64,000 nt of DNA from Schistosoma mansoni (lineage: Eukaryota; Platyhelminthes; Trematoda; Strigeidida; Schistosomatidae): assembly GCF_000237925.1 (NCBI RefSeq), contig NC_031501.1, positions 9,116,232 through 9,180,231 of the forward strand. The letters are read 5' to 3'. Below, piece by piece: positions 32,384-43,543 of the stretch. Position 1 is the first letter of the stretch. The number at the start of each line of letters is the position of its first letter. Made by a program: the position numbers and the translations under genes. Under the pieces are notes generated by a model, which was not told the origin of the DNA, did not search any database, and worked only from the letters and a program-made list of their open reading frames with translations.

Positions 32384-32704
32384 TGTTAAGTCGGCTTACA
32401 GTAAACTCTATCAGAGCCTCCAGAGGCTCATAAAGAGCCCAACCAATCAGCGATTAGTTAGAAGCTATGCTACTAAAATAACGAGGTCCTGGTTGGCTGT
32501 TTAACACACTGCTACTATGGGAACTCAAGGTCTTTTAATTACTATAAAACCCCTGTTTTTCTGTACATAAATGAACCTTGTAGTAAAGTACCTCTCTCAT
32601 ACTCGTGTCTTCTCTCTGGTCTTCAAGTCGTTGAATAGTTCTAGCCTGGGGTTATCAGAATAGCTTAGGATCTGAATATAGCGTTCAACCAACAAGATAT
32701 AACA
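32384..32704 (+). repeat. 3' LTR
   Basis: 321 bp, same termini as the 5' LTR, followed directly by the target duplication GATAC. Confidence 0.85.
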
Positions 32705-34590
32705 GATACAATTTGTTGGTACAACCGGCTGGAACCTCGTGAACCCATCTGTCCACATAAACAAATGGATAGATAAATAAATCAATAAAGCCATTAGAAT
32801 AAGTACCAAGCGATTCAGAATGTACCGGACACATTTAACGGTTGGGCAAATCGGGAGGAACTTTCGTTCAAAACTAGAGCGCCTAGTCTCTGAAAGAGCG
32901 GGTCCTTCCGAGAAGAATACAATTGGTTTCCACGAGTTTTTGGCCAGCTACTTTAGGTATCCTCTTCTTCTTTGTCTGAAGATTCTGCCATTAAGGAGAG
33001 AGAGGAATCGGGATGTAAAAGCTCCAACATATACACTTGGGTTAGCTTGTTCTTTAGGTTCTGCACACCCTTAGTAGCCTCAGAAATCAGTTTAAAACCT
33101 TTTGCTTTCAGCCCAAGGGAATCTGTCAACAGCTGCATTTTTTATGCGCAACTGGTTGTCAGTCATCGATGAAATTTAGTTAGACCCGGAAGCTCTCTAG
33201 GTTGCGCTAAAGAATTTGGTATAGGATATTGCTCAGTAGTCTCTGCCTCTTTTTATTGGTGTAATCCCCTCCGGGGTTTTATAAATTCAAGAAATTCCAA
33301 TGTTCGAACTCCGAAAACACCTATTTTTCATCTATTTTCATCTAGCTACTTTAATCTGACTCTCACATGTTATTCATGTGAATTCAAATAAAAACCGCCG
33401 CTCAAAAACTTATCGATATGTTTTCGTGCAAAGGGTATGTCTCAAAGCAAGTCGTTTGCAAACATCTTAAAAGTTTGTGCCACGTCTCTCAAGACGGATG
33501 TGATACGAAAAATCTTCAACAACCTAGAATACACAGTAATAGCTGTCTTAGGAGTATTTTTCTCAGCTAATGGGATATTGTGGTATGTCCTCAATCATTT
33601 TCGGTGAATATGATCACACTCTGTCGTCCGTTTGTAAAATCTTAGATGTTCAGTACTGATTACCTGCCTGGTACGGCTCGACAGTTAGGGGATCTGCAGT
33701 TGTCGCATGGTCTCCTGCCACCTCCATCTTACTTTGAGACTGTACGTGGAGGTGATCCCCACCGGCCATTAGATGGCAGGATAGCACTCGACCCTGACAA
33801 TCTTATGTTTGTTAGGTTCTAACTTTCTGTATCCTGCAAATACAGGCACGACCTTACTAATGGCTGTATAAGTTACTTCCAGCTTACTTTGGGAGCGCCG
33901 TGTTTGGTTTGATGAGGTTTGGAAATTTTGCATGTGTATCTTAGAACTCTGTGGTTGTTATTGGCGTATTCTGTACCACACTTAAAAAATGACTTAACTT
34001 CATTTGTCTCGCGTAGCTCACAGTTTCTTTGAATGCCACTTGACGTTTCATTGTATTGTAGATGGCGTCGAGTCACGATTGACTAAGATCACCACTACAG
34101 TAAGATTACGCACCCAAAATAGACTTGGTTCCTTCGCTAGCTCATAAACCAGAAGGCTTTAATTAGTCCAGATAAAGTATATTTATTGGCGATCTCGTGG
34201 TATAAAAAGAATACCGAGACGTGCCAACGAGTACAGGAGAAAAAGGTCAGAGCGTAAGAAAGTTCCAACGGACAAGGTGGGCGACCGAACGAAAAGTGAA
34301 TGTGATACAGTTAAACAACAACGAGTACGATAAAACAACCACTGGTACAGTTGGTTATAATAATGATTGTTTCCACTACACCAACTACGTTCTCGTCGAT
34401 AAAAGCAGGTCACTACAGTATCAACCAGAATTTCACGTCTTTCTAAAAAGTTAACTCTCAATGGTGTTGGATCCAAAGTCGCTAAGGTTAATATCTAGGA
34501 AAGTAGGCTCGTAAACCTCAAGACTAGTGTCAAGGTTTTCTGTTCAAACGTTGCCACTTTAGTTTTATTGGTAGCTTGAAGTTGGGTATT
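32705..34590. other. Gene-free stretch, nothing recognised
   Basis: Several short open frames (for example minus 32953-33138 and minus 34183-34476) have no family I know and overlap frames on the other strand. No repeat landmark was found. Confidence 0.35.
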
Positions 34591-34599
34591 TTTGTGAGG

Positions 34600-35290
34600 A
34601 ACACTGCTAAGTCCCACACCTATATCCTATAAAAAGTTCGGGCTGGAGTCTCTGCTTTTAACATAAGGAAGAGACTGTCTGGACACTTCTCCTCAATCGT
34701 CACGATCTGTGGAGGGGTTATTCAATTCTTGTATTCTTGTATGAATAGCAAATTCTCCTAGTAGATGTCCGTACTTAACAGAGAATCACAAGGGTCCGAT
34801 CTCGGCCATTTAATTCTCACACTTGTGTAATCGAACTCTAGAGTATCGTTAAATCTCCCAGACTACTTTATACTGATGGCAATGAGTTCTAGGAAAAGAC
34901 GGTGGGAATCTTGATGCACGTAAACTCCTAGATAACTCATATATTCTTAAATCTGTTTCCATTCATACTTCCTTAAACACGTCCAAGTGTATCCTAATGC
35001 AAATGTTAATGACTACAACATAGTAGATAAATCAGTGCCTTCATTGGGGCCTTACAATTATCTGAGGATAATCCGTGATCTAAAAACCTCAGCGGCTAAA
35101 GGGTTTAGAATTATTTGAATGTTGCAGCAAACATTTACCAAGTCAAATACAAATTTGTTTACTGAGATTTTCACGGCTCTAGTGATGTATGAATTAGAAG
35201 ATCCTATACAAACCTCGAGTACTTGTGTAAAAGGATACCCAGACATCCGTAAAAGAATTCAGGGTACAGTTATCTTTTCACTATCAGACC
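34600..35290 (+). mobile_element. CR1-type LINE, RT C-terminal fragment
   Basis: Plus-strand readings LRIIRDLKTSAAKGFRII (about 35053-35110) and TEIFTALVMYELEDPIQTSS align by eye with DLGVIISHDLKTTTHC..ASKGYR and DMFRILYPTYVRPHLEYCIQ of the CR1 copy at 38.9 kb. Heavily decayed. Confidence 0.45.
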
Positions 35291-35329
35291 CTAATGACTA
35301 ATCATACCCAGTTTGGCTGGAAAAGGTGG

Positions 35330-38300
35330 ACCTCTCTACCTGTCTTTTAGGAATAAAGGCTGAAGAAAGGAAGTTTCTTCTGTCTCCCGTCATCCAAAGG
35401 GCAACGAGCAGGAAACGTCGGGAAGGCCTAATCGTAAGACTAGGTCCGTTTCAAGAAGGAAAAGCAAAAGCCTGACCGCCCAAGTCATAGACAATCATCC
35501 AGGATCTCACAGTGTGTGTGCTGCGATTATGACTGCTACTCCATTGAATGCCGATGAATAAGTAGAGATCGCGAATAGGAAACGGAGTAGTGTCGCTAAA
35601 GAAAAGATTGTTTCCTTAAAAAGTAGCTGGGAAACTAAAGACTGATCATGGTGACAGGTCAGTTATCTTTCATAGAGTCAAGGAATGTGAAGGTTCAGAA
35701 CTCAAAACTCGTTTTGAGCACGACGTTGAATGGATGAAACAGCTACTAAACCAGCTAATACCTTACAATATCTCCAGAGTCACCTTGCTAAATGTGTATA
35801 GACTAGGTAAGCAAATGAATTTGAAGTAGAATCAATACAGGCTGCTTAAAGTAGTATTTAAATCTGCCAATGAAAGTGACCTAGTACTACGGAGTGGATA
35901 CAAGCTAAAGGGTTCAGGAATTTTCGTCCGTAAAGACTTGCCGCTCGTGGGCCCCATGAAAAGATGAGAAGCTGGAAAAGAGCTAAAAGTTTGGTTAGAT
36001 GCTGGCAAGAAGGACCTAAAAATGGTAAATCTACGTGTGGTAAGGCCTCTTAGGACAATGATGCTGAAGCCGATTTGGGTGCAACACGAATACATTTAAG
36101 TGATCTGATCCGTTAAACAAATACCCGGAGCTCGCTCAGTGAGCGATCAGAGCTAGGTGTACAGATAGATTCTATCAAGCCGGATGTGAATACAGTCACG
36201 GAAACTTGGTTGACGCAGTGTGTGGACAGTAGGGAACTTGGTTTTGAAACTTTTACATTCGTAAGAGTCGACGGAATCCGGAAGCATAAAGGAGGAGCTC
36301 TATTCTTTGGGAATACTATCCTGCTTACTGTTAATGATAACATATGACATGAAAGCGAGGTGCTTAAATTAATTAGTTGCTGCTTAAAATACAAAGTACT
36401 GAGGCTACTGATTGGTTTAGTCTACCGCAGTCCAAGCAGTGAGGTGAGTGAGGTCTTACTAGATGATCTCAGTACTTGGGCACAAAGTGATTGATCTCTA
36501 ATCTCAGGAGACCTTAATACAACTAAGATAGACTGAAAAATCTGAGAACTGAATCGTCGGAAAATTTCTTCGAACAGGAACTAGTTGATACGGTTATCAC
36601 ATATGCCCTAGTGCAACATGTGAATGGAACAACTAGGTACGATCCGGATTCCGAATCATTCTTACTAGATCCCTTATTGACCAGTCGTGATGATGACGTC
36701 ACAAACCTCCATTATATGCCACCCTTAGTTAAAAATAATCACTCAGTTCTAATCTTTGATTTCCATACTGCTGTCAAAAATGAGAATGTGTCAACCCAAT
36801 CCAACACTATGAGGAGACAGTAATGCTTCGCCATTAATGGAGGACGACTTTAATAAAGCTAATGTATTCTCAAACTACTTTAGCAGTGTGTATACCTTAG
36901 AGGCACCGGTCCCTTCAGTTCATACCAGACAACGCCCCACACACACTGGACACTGTGGCCATTAAAGAAGTCCATGTATTTGGTCTTCTAAACGAGCAAA
37001 TCCATAAGACTCGATGAAATGCATCCTGGGTCGCCAGAGGAACTAGCGAATTTCGTCGCAAATCCCTGAAGATGTTTTAATATATCTGCAACTCAAGTCA
37101 ATTACCAGAAGACTAGAAAAGCGCCATAGTAACTCCTGTCTTCAAAACAGGTACGAAACATAAACCCGAGAACTATCGACCCGTAAGCCTAACTAGCGCA
37201 GTTGTTAAAATCGCAGAAGAGATTTTCCAGAAGGAGTTGTTCAAGTACCTTGATGAAAGTCAGATTCTTTCTGAAAAAGAACACGGCCTTAGAACAGGAT
37301 ATTCCTGTCTCACTGAGTTATTGGTAGCCCTTGAAATTTGGTGCACTCGTAAACATCAAAGTTACCCATAGACGTAGCCTACTCCGACTTCAACAACGCC
37401 TTTGACAAGGATCCTCACAGCCGACTGTTATGTAAGTTAAGTAATACTGGAGTTGGGGACAATTTATTAATGTGGACAGAAGACTTCCTAGTTGGGCTCC
37501 AAAAACAGTACGGGTGAACTCAAAGTTGTCTACTGGGAAGCTGTGCTTAGTGGAGTACCTCACGGAGCAGTTTCGGGGCCAATGTTGTTCTTTCTGTATG
37601 TAAATGGCTATCCTGGTCTATTTTTATCATCGGTTTTGTCATATGCTGACGATATCAAGAAACGGAGAGCGATAAAAAATAAAGATGACTTTTGTTTGTA
37701 GCTTAAAAATGACCTGGAGTAGTTATCTGACTGGTCCAAAATTTGTCATTTGCCGATAAATGCTTTCAAGTGCATTGTGATGTGCATTGGTCATTCAAGT
37801 ACAAATGCATACACGGTAAGTAACGTTGGGCTACCTGTTGCCCCAGCACACAATGATTAAGGAGCCATCGTTAACTAAGGCTTAAAGACCGCTGCATACT
37901 GCCATGCAATAGCTGCCAATGGCTTTAAAACCCTATGGTAAATACGTAGGGTCTGTAGCGTTAAATAAATCCTCAAAATCAATAGCTCTGTAAGCCTATG
38001 ACATTTGACGCTGATCTCATTAGTTTTACCAGATCCACCTAGCTGAAGGCACTCGGTCACGCAGCCGCATCAGATCACCAGGGATTAGGCCGTGCTTTAC
38101 ATCCACAACCGCTAGCCAGCTTACATTAATCACTTATCAATATATCGATGGACTGTCAAATATATCTTCGAACCTCTTCCTTTCTCACTTCTGATTTGAC
38201 CAGGTTGACATCATTTGATTATAAAAGGCGCTACTGGTTAAGACGTTATCAAACTCCGAATCATTGTGGCATCTTTAGACCTTTAGCCATGTCAATGCTA

Positions 38301-38645
38301 AAACCATTTTTTGACTTTGTATACAGTATTCGTTCGTCCTAAACTCGAATGCCACATGTAAGCGACTAACCTCTGCTCCAAAAAAAGACAGTAAGCTGCT
38401 GAACAAGCTTCAAAAAACCTCGACTAGGCTGATTCACGGGATAACAAACCTCCTGTATGATGCTCGAGTAACTAAACCAATCCTATTATCATTGTCATAT
38501 AGAAGAACAAGAGGCAATTTGATCACAGATTTTAAATTACTTAGTGATAAATTTGCATCTAATATGCTGTCACTTTTCTTGTCTTCCAGAAAAAGAATTT
38601 ACGAGGACGCTTAGAAAGTTCATAAGTCAAGATCAAATTACTTGT
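35330..38645 (+). mobile_element. CR1-type LINE, old copy with ORF1, endonuclease and RT remains
   Basis: ORF1-like sequence at about 35330-36100 includes LKTRFEHDVEWMKQLLNQLI, VYRLGKQ and SGYKLKGSGIFVRKDLPLVG. Endonuclease-like sequence is at 36130-36830 (TETWLTQ-like, GLVYRSPSSEV). RT is at 36850-38350 (NYRPVSLTSAVVKI-like, GVPHGAVSGPMLFFLYVNGY, VLSYADDIKK). The RT C terminus is at about 38390-38600 (LSYRRTRGNLITDFKLL). Many stops and frame breaks. Its 3' end meets the 3' end of the younger minus-strand CR1. Confidence 0.7.
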
Positions 38646-38870
38646 CAGCTGACTATCGACTTTCTCATCAGTCTTCAGTCTTCAGTAATAAGGATAGTAG
38701 GTTGATGAACCTGTGTTAATCCTGACAGATTTCCTTCCAGTGAAGGTCCAGCTTCTTTTTGAAAATGTTCACTGATGGTGCTGATACCACTTGTTCTGGT
38801 AAAGCGTTCCAGTCATTGACCACTCGATGAGAAAAACGGGACCCCACCTTTAGTTTATTAGATCGCGGTT

Positions 38871-40439
38871 TCAGAACCTTCTTGCTATGACCCCGGAGAT
38901 TATTAGTGCTAAAAGATAAGACATATTAACACCCAGATCATAATTAAAGATACGAAATACCAGTATAAGGTCACCTCGCGTCCTACGATAAGATAAGGGG
39001 AAAAGATTTGGACGTTTTAAACGCTCATCGTAAGGGAGTTTAGAAAGACCCTTTACTAATTTTGTCCCTACACGCTCAAGCGATTTAGTATCCTTTATCA
39101 GACAAGGGCTAGCTGCTTGGATACAGTATTCTAAGTGTGGCCTTACATAGGTGGGATATAAGATTCGAAACATATCCTCGTCAAAGCATTTAAATGCTCT
39201 GCTCTGCGACCATAGCGCACGATAGCCTTTGGAAGCAACCGCATTGCAGTGCGTAGTAGTTTTTAAGTCGTGACTTATAATTACTCCTAAGTCTTTGTGC
39301 TCATGAACGCGTGGCAGAGATGTACCATTAATGGTATAATGGTAACTAATATCGTGCCCGATGTGCATGAACACGCTCTTCCTGGAATTAACTTCCAGGC
39401 CCCAATCATGAGCCCACCTAACTAATTCGTCTAAATCTGCTTGCAGATAACAACGATCAGTCTCATTTTTTACTGTTCTCCAGATTTTAACATCATCCGC
39501 AAACAATAACGTCGACGACTTAAGTAATAAAGGTAGTTCATTAATATACAGAAGGAAAAGTAAAGGGCCTAAGATGGTGCCTTGGGGTACACCACTTTTG
39601 ACCGGTTTCCATTCGGATAGAGTTCCATTGACCCTCACTCTCTGTCTGCGGTCACATAAGAAGCTTCCTATCCATTCCTGTATAGCACCTGTTATACCAA
39701 AGCTCGAGAGCTTTTGCATAAGACCTAAGTGTAAAACCTTATCAAACGCTTTGCTAAAATCTATGAATATCACGTCGACAGACTGGCCGTTGTCTAGGGC
39801 AGCTGTCCAATCCTCTCTCGCAATGAGTAAGTTAGTCAAGCATGAATGCTTGTTACGAAACCCATGTTGCTCGGGAGTTAACAGATTGTACGAATCTATG
39901 TGGCTCAGTAGCTTAGCCCGAATTAATTTTTCAAGTAACTTAACTACTATACTGGTCAGGCTAACAGGCCGGTAGTTAGATACGATCCGTCTCTGACCAT
40001 CCTTAAATATAGGACTAACTATGGCGTCTTTCCAGTCTCTAGGTAGTTGAGCCTGTGAAAGGGACATGTTGAAGAGCATCGTGAGCGGTCTTGAGATAAT
40101 GTCCGCAAGCGACGACAGCAAATGTGGGTGTAACCCATCGGGGCCCGGTATCTTACAAGGTTTTAGGTTAGTTATCAAAGGAAGAACAATATCCTCTGTC
40201 ACGTGCAAAGGTCCTATGGCTGGTATCTCATTGTCAACGGGACAAGTAGTTGTAACACTACACGTAGAGTAGACTTCACTGAAATAGTTAGCAAATGTCT
40301 CCGCTTTCGCTAGATCAGATTCAGCCAATAAAGCTGAATTTTCGCTTAACAGTAATGAGGGAATACCATCACTACGTTTCGTCCGCCTTTTAACATACGA
40401 AAACAGTCGCTTCGGACAGGTACGGCTATCGTATGCCAA
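38871..40439 (-). CDS. CR1 LINE ORF2, reverse transcriptase part
   Basis: 522 codons open without a break. RT motifs in order: GPDGLHPHLLSSLAD, NYRPVSLTSIVVKLLEKLI, QHGFRNKHSCLTNLL, VDVIFIDFSKAFDK, SGVPQGTILGPLLFLLYINE and LLFADDVKIW (the catalytic Asp pair). Thumb and C-terminal sequence DLGVIISHDLKT, PHLEYCIQAASPCL and LSYRRTRGDL follow. It is in frame with the endonuclease upstream. Confidence 0.85.
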   Translation of the reverse strand: MAYDSRTCPKRLFSYVKRRTKRSDGIPSLLLSENSALLAESDLAKAETFANYFSEVYSTCSVTTTCPVDNEIPAIGPLHVTEDIVLPLITNLKPCKIPGPDGLHPHLLSSLADIISRPLTMLFNMSLSQAQLPRDWKDAIVSPIFKDGQRRIVSNYRPVSLTSIVVKLLEKLIRAKLLSHIDSYNLLTPEQHGFRNKHSCLTNLLIAREDWTAALDNGQSVDVIFIDFSKAFDKVLHLGLMQKLSSFGITGAIQEWIGSFLCDRRQRVRVNGTLSEWKPVKSGVPQGTILGPLLFLLYINELPLLLKSSTLLFADDVKIWRTVKNETDRCYLQADLDELVRWAHDWGLEVNSRKSVFMHIGHDISYHYTINGTSLPRVHEHKDLGVIISHDLKTTTHCNAVASKGYRALWSQSRAFKCFDEDMFRILYPTYVRPHLEYCIQAASPCLIKDTKSLERVGTKLVKGLSKLPYDERLKRPNLFPLSYRRTRGDLILVFRIFNYDLGVNMSYLLALIISGVIARRF

Positions 40440-41528
40440 CTATCGTTCGTAAGCCGTGCGGGATTTAGCTATGGTCTTTTTACATATATTCCGGATTTTT
40501 TTATATTCGCACTTAAATGATGCCTGACCTGTTGACAAGAATAAGTCCCAGAAGTGTTTCCTACGCTTCAACAGCTTCCGGGTTTCCTTATTAATCCATG
40601 GGGGGCAATATGATAGCTTACGTGCTGACCATGGGATAAACGGTTGAGTTACGGATTCGAACGTAGACTTGAACCTATTCCATGCACCATCAATCGATCC
40701 ATCAGCATCGACCGACCAGTCAATTGAGATAGCATAGTCCCTTATTGCCGGAATATTAGCTCTCCATATATTAGGACGGGGTGGAGCAGATGCAAATTTT
40801 ATACCATGTATCCGGAAATTAAAGGAAAGTACGACATGGTCACTATTCACCAGTGGGGGAAGGTGTTGAATGTCGACGATATCTTCACAGTGGTGTGTGA
40901 GGACAAGGTCTATCAGTGACGGATTATGTTCCAAGTCTATATGCGTCGGCTTAACGATACATTGTACAAGTGCACATTGAATAATTGATGACAGAAGGAC
41001 GCTACCGAAACCCCCACCTGGAGCTGTGAGCTCTATCCAGTTTATATGGGGTGCATTGAAGTCTCCAACGATGAGACATTCTGCTTTACTCCAAGAACAG
41101 ACGTGTCTTAGGATAAAGTCGTCAGCGAGACAACACGGACTACGATATATTCCTCCTATCGTCACTAACCCGTTTCTAGACCTAATTGTACAACATACTA
41201 CCTCACACGTACCACTTACATGCGCCTCCGATATGATCGAGTTAATGTGGAAGTGGTCCCTAATATATAATATTATGCCTCCTCCCTTGCGACTTCTAAC
41301 TCTATCACTTCTGACACAGATGTAGCCTGAAATGACTGGAGAACAGTCTATATCTACAGTGAGCCAAGTTTCGGTGATAACAATTATATCCGGATTCAAG
41401 TCGTCTACCATCAAACTTAGTTCAGACATCTTATTCCGAAGACTACGAGCATTCGTATAACACACATTTAGGGTGTTTTTGGAGACATGCGTTCTACCCA
41501 CACAGGTCTCGGAAGCATTGGCTTCCAA
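40440..41528 (-). CDS. CR1 LINE ORF2, endonuclease part
   Basis: 362 residues of apurinic-type endonuclease plus linker, the DNA-nicking domain that primes target-site reverse transcription. Visible motifs are NARSLRNK (about 27), ITETWL (about 52), GDFNAPHINW, and SDHVVLSF near 236. It ends in TAG at 40440-40442, and the next codon continues in the same frame into the RT. One point change therefore seems to separate this copy from a continuous ORF2. Confidence 0.82.
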   Translation of the reverse strand: MEANASETCVGRTHVSKNTLNVCYTNARSLRNKMSELSLMVDDLNPDIIVITETWLTVDIDCSPVISGYICVRSDRVRSRKGGGIILYIRDHFHINSIISEAHVSGTCEVVCCTIRSRNGLVTIGGIYRSPCCLADDFILRHVCSWSKAECLIVGDFNAPHINWIELTAPGGGFGSVLLSSIIQCALVQCIVKPTHIDLEHNPSLIDLVLTHHCEDIVDIQHLPPLVNSDHVVLSFNFRIHGIKFASAPPRPNIWRANIPAIRDYAISIDWSVDADGSIDGAWNRFKSTFESVTQPFIPWSARKLSYCPPWINKETRKLLKRRKHFWDLFLSTGQASFKCEYKKIRNICKKTIAKSRTAYER

Positions 41529-42709
41529 GACCTGACTACCCGAAAACCCTTAATCGTAAGGTTCGCTTCACCGTTTAGCCTTCGAGTTTTTAACTCTGTT
41601 AGGGCATTCTTCCACTTGATCCGATCCTCAAGTGGCCAGTCAGGTCGAATACGAATGTTTGAGTCACGAGTTTTGCGTGCGTTATTTAGTAATACGTCCC
41701 TTTCCTCAAAATTTCCGAGTACTAATTTAAGGATCCTTCTCTGTTGGGTTTCGCCTCCAACATACTTACCAAGTCTGATGACTTTCGAGATATGTACCCC
41801 TGGGACCTCCTCTGGCAGTATATTTCTGATGAGAGATCCCACTAACTGCAGGTCTTGGGCATGTCTCTTAGAGGGATCGGTGTCTTTCGATTCTGCCAAG
41901 TTCCAGATGATTACACTAGGCACCTGTTTAACTTCCTTAAAAGTCGTGTTCACGGCCTTTGACCGTGATGTCAGATCCTGCCGGTTAGCTACCGGCTTCT
42001 TACTGTTAACTTTCTTTATAACAGTGTCATGTGGGTCGAGCGAGTTACTCCCAAGAACATTTGGTGAAGTTAGACTATTTCCATCCACAACAGTATTAAA
42101 TATTTTCTTACATTTGGACTTGAGCGGAGTTGCCTGATGCTCAGGACGTGAGTCCAACGATGACTTATCGACTATACGCGCGCTTTCTTTGGGTATTTTT
42201 CCGTCTCTTTTGCGTTTCCGCGTAATCCATTTACCACTATTCTCAGCATCCAGATTGGGACTATTCTGGACGATAGTGGTTCTAGCCGGGTCCTCAGTCG
42301 CTGCTAAAGCGACTGGTCCCTCAATACTTAATGGCATGGCTTTCATTGGTTGTACCGGAGTACAAATTTTTGCTTCATGTTGCGAAATTGGGTGTCTGGT
42401 ACCTGCCATGGCAGCATTTACGACACTGATACAATCTTCATTATCAGTATCCATGTTGCCTGCACGGCCTACGTCGACCTTTTTAGCTAACGCTAGAAGG
42501 CTGATGGCTTCCTGAATGAGTAATGTCTTGCTTGAGCAACAAAACATACAGAGCCAATGAGAATTTGGTTTCGAGCACCTTTTATAGGCAGCAGGGCTTA
42601 AGCGGGTGCACATTTTATGAAACCACTTCTTACATTCGTCACATTGCATCCCTTCTTCCACGGGGAATAAGCAATATGGCTGTCCACACTTGTGTACAGA
42701 GCCGACCAT
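41468..42709 (-). CDS. CR1 LINE ORF1 with PHD-like zinc finger
   Basis: 413 residues. Residues about 8-56 carry the Cys/His pattern C-X4-C...C-X2-C...H-X2-C...C-X2-C of a PHD-like finger. The middle is Lys/Ser-rich. The C-terminal half (LQLVGSLIRNILPEEVPGVH, KVIRLGKYVGGETQQRRILK, RPDWPLEDRIKWKNALTELK) resembles the RNA-binding region of CR1 ORF1 proteins. It probably binds element RNA. The frame is intact. Confidence 0.8.
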   Translation of the reverse strand: MVGSVHKCGQPYCLFPVEEGMQCDECKKWFHKMCTRLSPAAYKRCSKPNSHWLCMFCCSSKTLLIQEAISLLALAKKVDVGRAGNMDTDNEDCISVVNAAMAGTRHPISQHEAKICTPVQPMKAMPLSIEGPVALAATEDPARTTIVQNSPNLDAENSGKWITRKRKRDGKIPKESARIVDKSSLDSRPEHQATPLKSKCKKIFNTVVDGNSLTSPNVLGSNSLDPHDTVIKKVNSKKPVANRQDLTSRSKAVNTTFKEVKQVPSVIIWNLAESKDTDPSKRHAQDLQLVGSLIRNILPEEVPGVHISKVIRLGKYVGGETQQRRILKLVLGNFEERDVLLNNARKTRDSNIRIRPDWPLEDRIKWKNALTELKTRRLNGEANLTIKGFRVVRSWKPMLPRPVWVERMSPKTP

Positions 42710-42960
42710 CTAAGAATAAAGCAAAATGATAGGCAAGGTAGATATGTAAGATAAATCACAACCTTATCAAATAAACAAGCCGCAGTCGACCAAGAATGCT
42801 TTGATGCAGTAAATACACAAAAGCAGGATCAAAACACACAAATACAATGTCACGTTAACTGAAATAAATTCAATTAAAGTGTAAACGGTAGTTTTGATAC
42901 GTAATTTACGATCAAAACAGTGAATTAAGCTCAACGTGAAACAATACCACTGTCCTTTTA

Positions 42961-43543
42961 AATAGCGCGCGTGTGATAATCATCAACGAATGGAATTCAT
43001 AACCTCAAAACGTGAATGAAGCTCCGTTTATCGACTCTTTCAAAAGGAAGTTGGGTCAACTGAGAGATCATTATTGTCAGAACTGAAACAGACAACCTGG
43101 CCTCCTATCCTTCACAAGCTGAAACTGAAACTTAGTTCATGGAATATTTAGAAGTGATTTAGTTTCGATATATGGGATAGTACGAAGAGATTTTGGGGCT
43201 GATATTTCGTCACTTTGTTCGATCAGGATAAATAAAACTCCTAGTATAAGGAATACGAAGTAAAAGGCTAAGAAATGACAAAATACTCGTAGAATGTAAC
43301 ATTTTCTACTGAGCAATCAACATGGTGCTGCCTGCCACTTCAGTTGACTGACCCAATAAAATAATGTGCATGTGCAGAAGGTTACCTGAAAGTAGCTAAC
43401 AGAAGCTCTCTGCCTTCTGTTCTGAAACTACGAAATTCGAAGACCTTCGAAAATCTAAATCCGTACTTTGTTTAAGTCATTGACCTTTTAGGTACACCGC
43501 GCTCTAGGTCTCTGTTTTTTGAGGTCAACCCGGATTGGAAATT
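42961..43543. other. 5' flank of the H2A variant gene
   Basis: No gene seen. Holds the promoter region by position only; no TATA box or histone-type element could be assigned with confidence. Confidence 0.4.

Larger units (their letters stand above)
30551..32704 (+). mobile_element. LTR retrotransposon, gypsy-like, incomplete fossil
   Basis: It is bounded by two 321-bp LTRs (TGTTA...TAACA) and by the 5-bp target duplication GATAC on both sides. A primer-site-like TGGCGACGGGGAAAAAC follows the 5' LTR, and a purine tract AAAAAAGGGGAGG precedes the 3' LTR. The interior, about 30933-32228, reads as a gag with two zinc knuckles (CWACGGWHYKRFC and CSKCHRKGHIETSC) running into an aspartic protease domain. 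No reverse transcriptase, RNase H or integrase was seen, so it is broken or was mobilised in trans. The LTRs look the same along the lengths I compared, which implies a young insertion. Confidence 0.85.
38690..42960 (-). mobile_element. CR1-type LINE, nearly intact (ORF1 + EN/RT ORF2)
   Basis: ORF1 (42709-41468, 413 residues) starts with a PHD-like Cys/His cluster (CGQPYCLFPVEEGMQCDECK, KWFHKMC, HWLCMFCC), a known ORF1 type in CR1 elements. ORF2 begins at 41528, overlapping ORF1 by 61 bases in another frame. It has an endonuclease (VCYTNARSLRNKMSEL, ITETWL, GIYRSP, GDFNAPHINW, SDHVVLSF) and an RT (RPVSLTSIVVKLLEKLI, FIDFSKAFDKVLH, SGVPQGTILGPLLFLLYINE, LLFADDVKIW). A single in-frame TAG at 40440-40442 separates endonuclease from RT; otherwise the frame is open for 886 codons. 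The 5' limit is approximate. Schistosome relatives are SR1 and Perere CR1 families. Confidence 0.85.
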
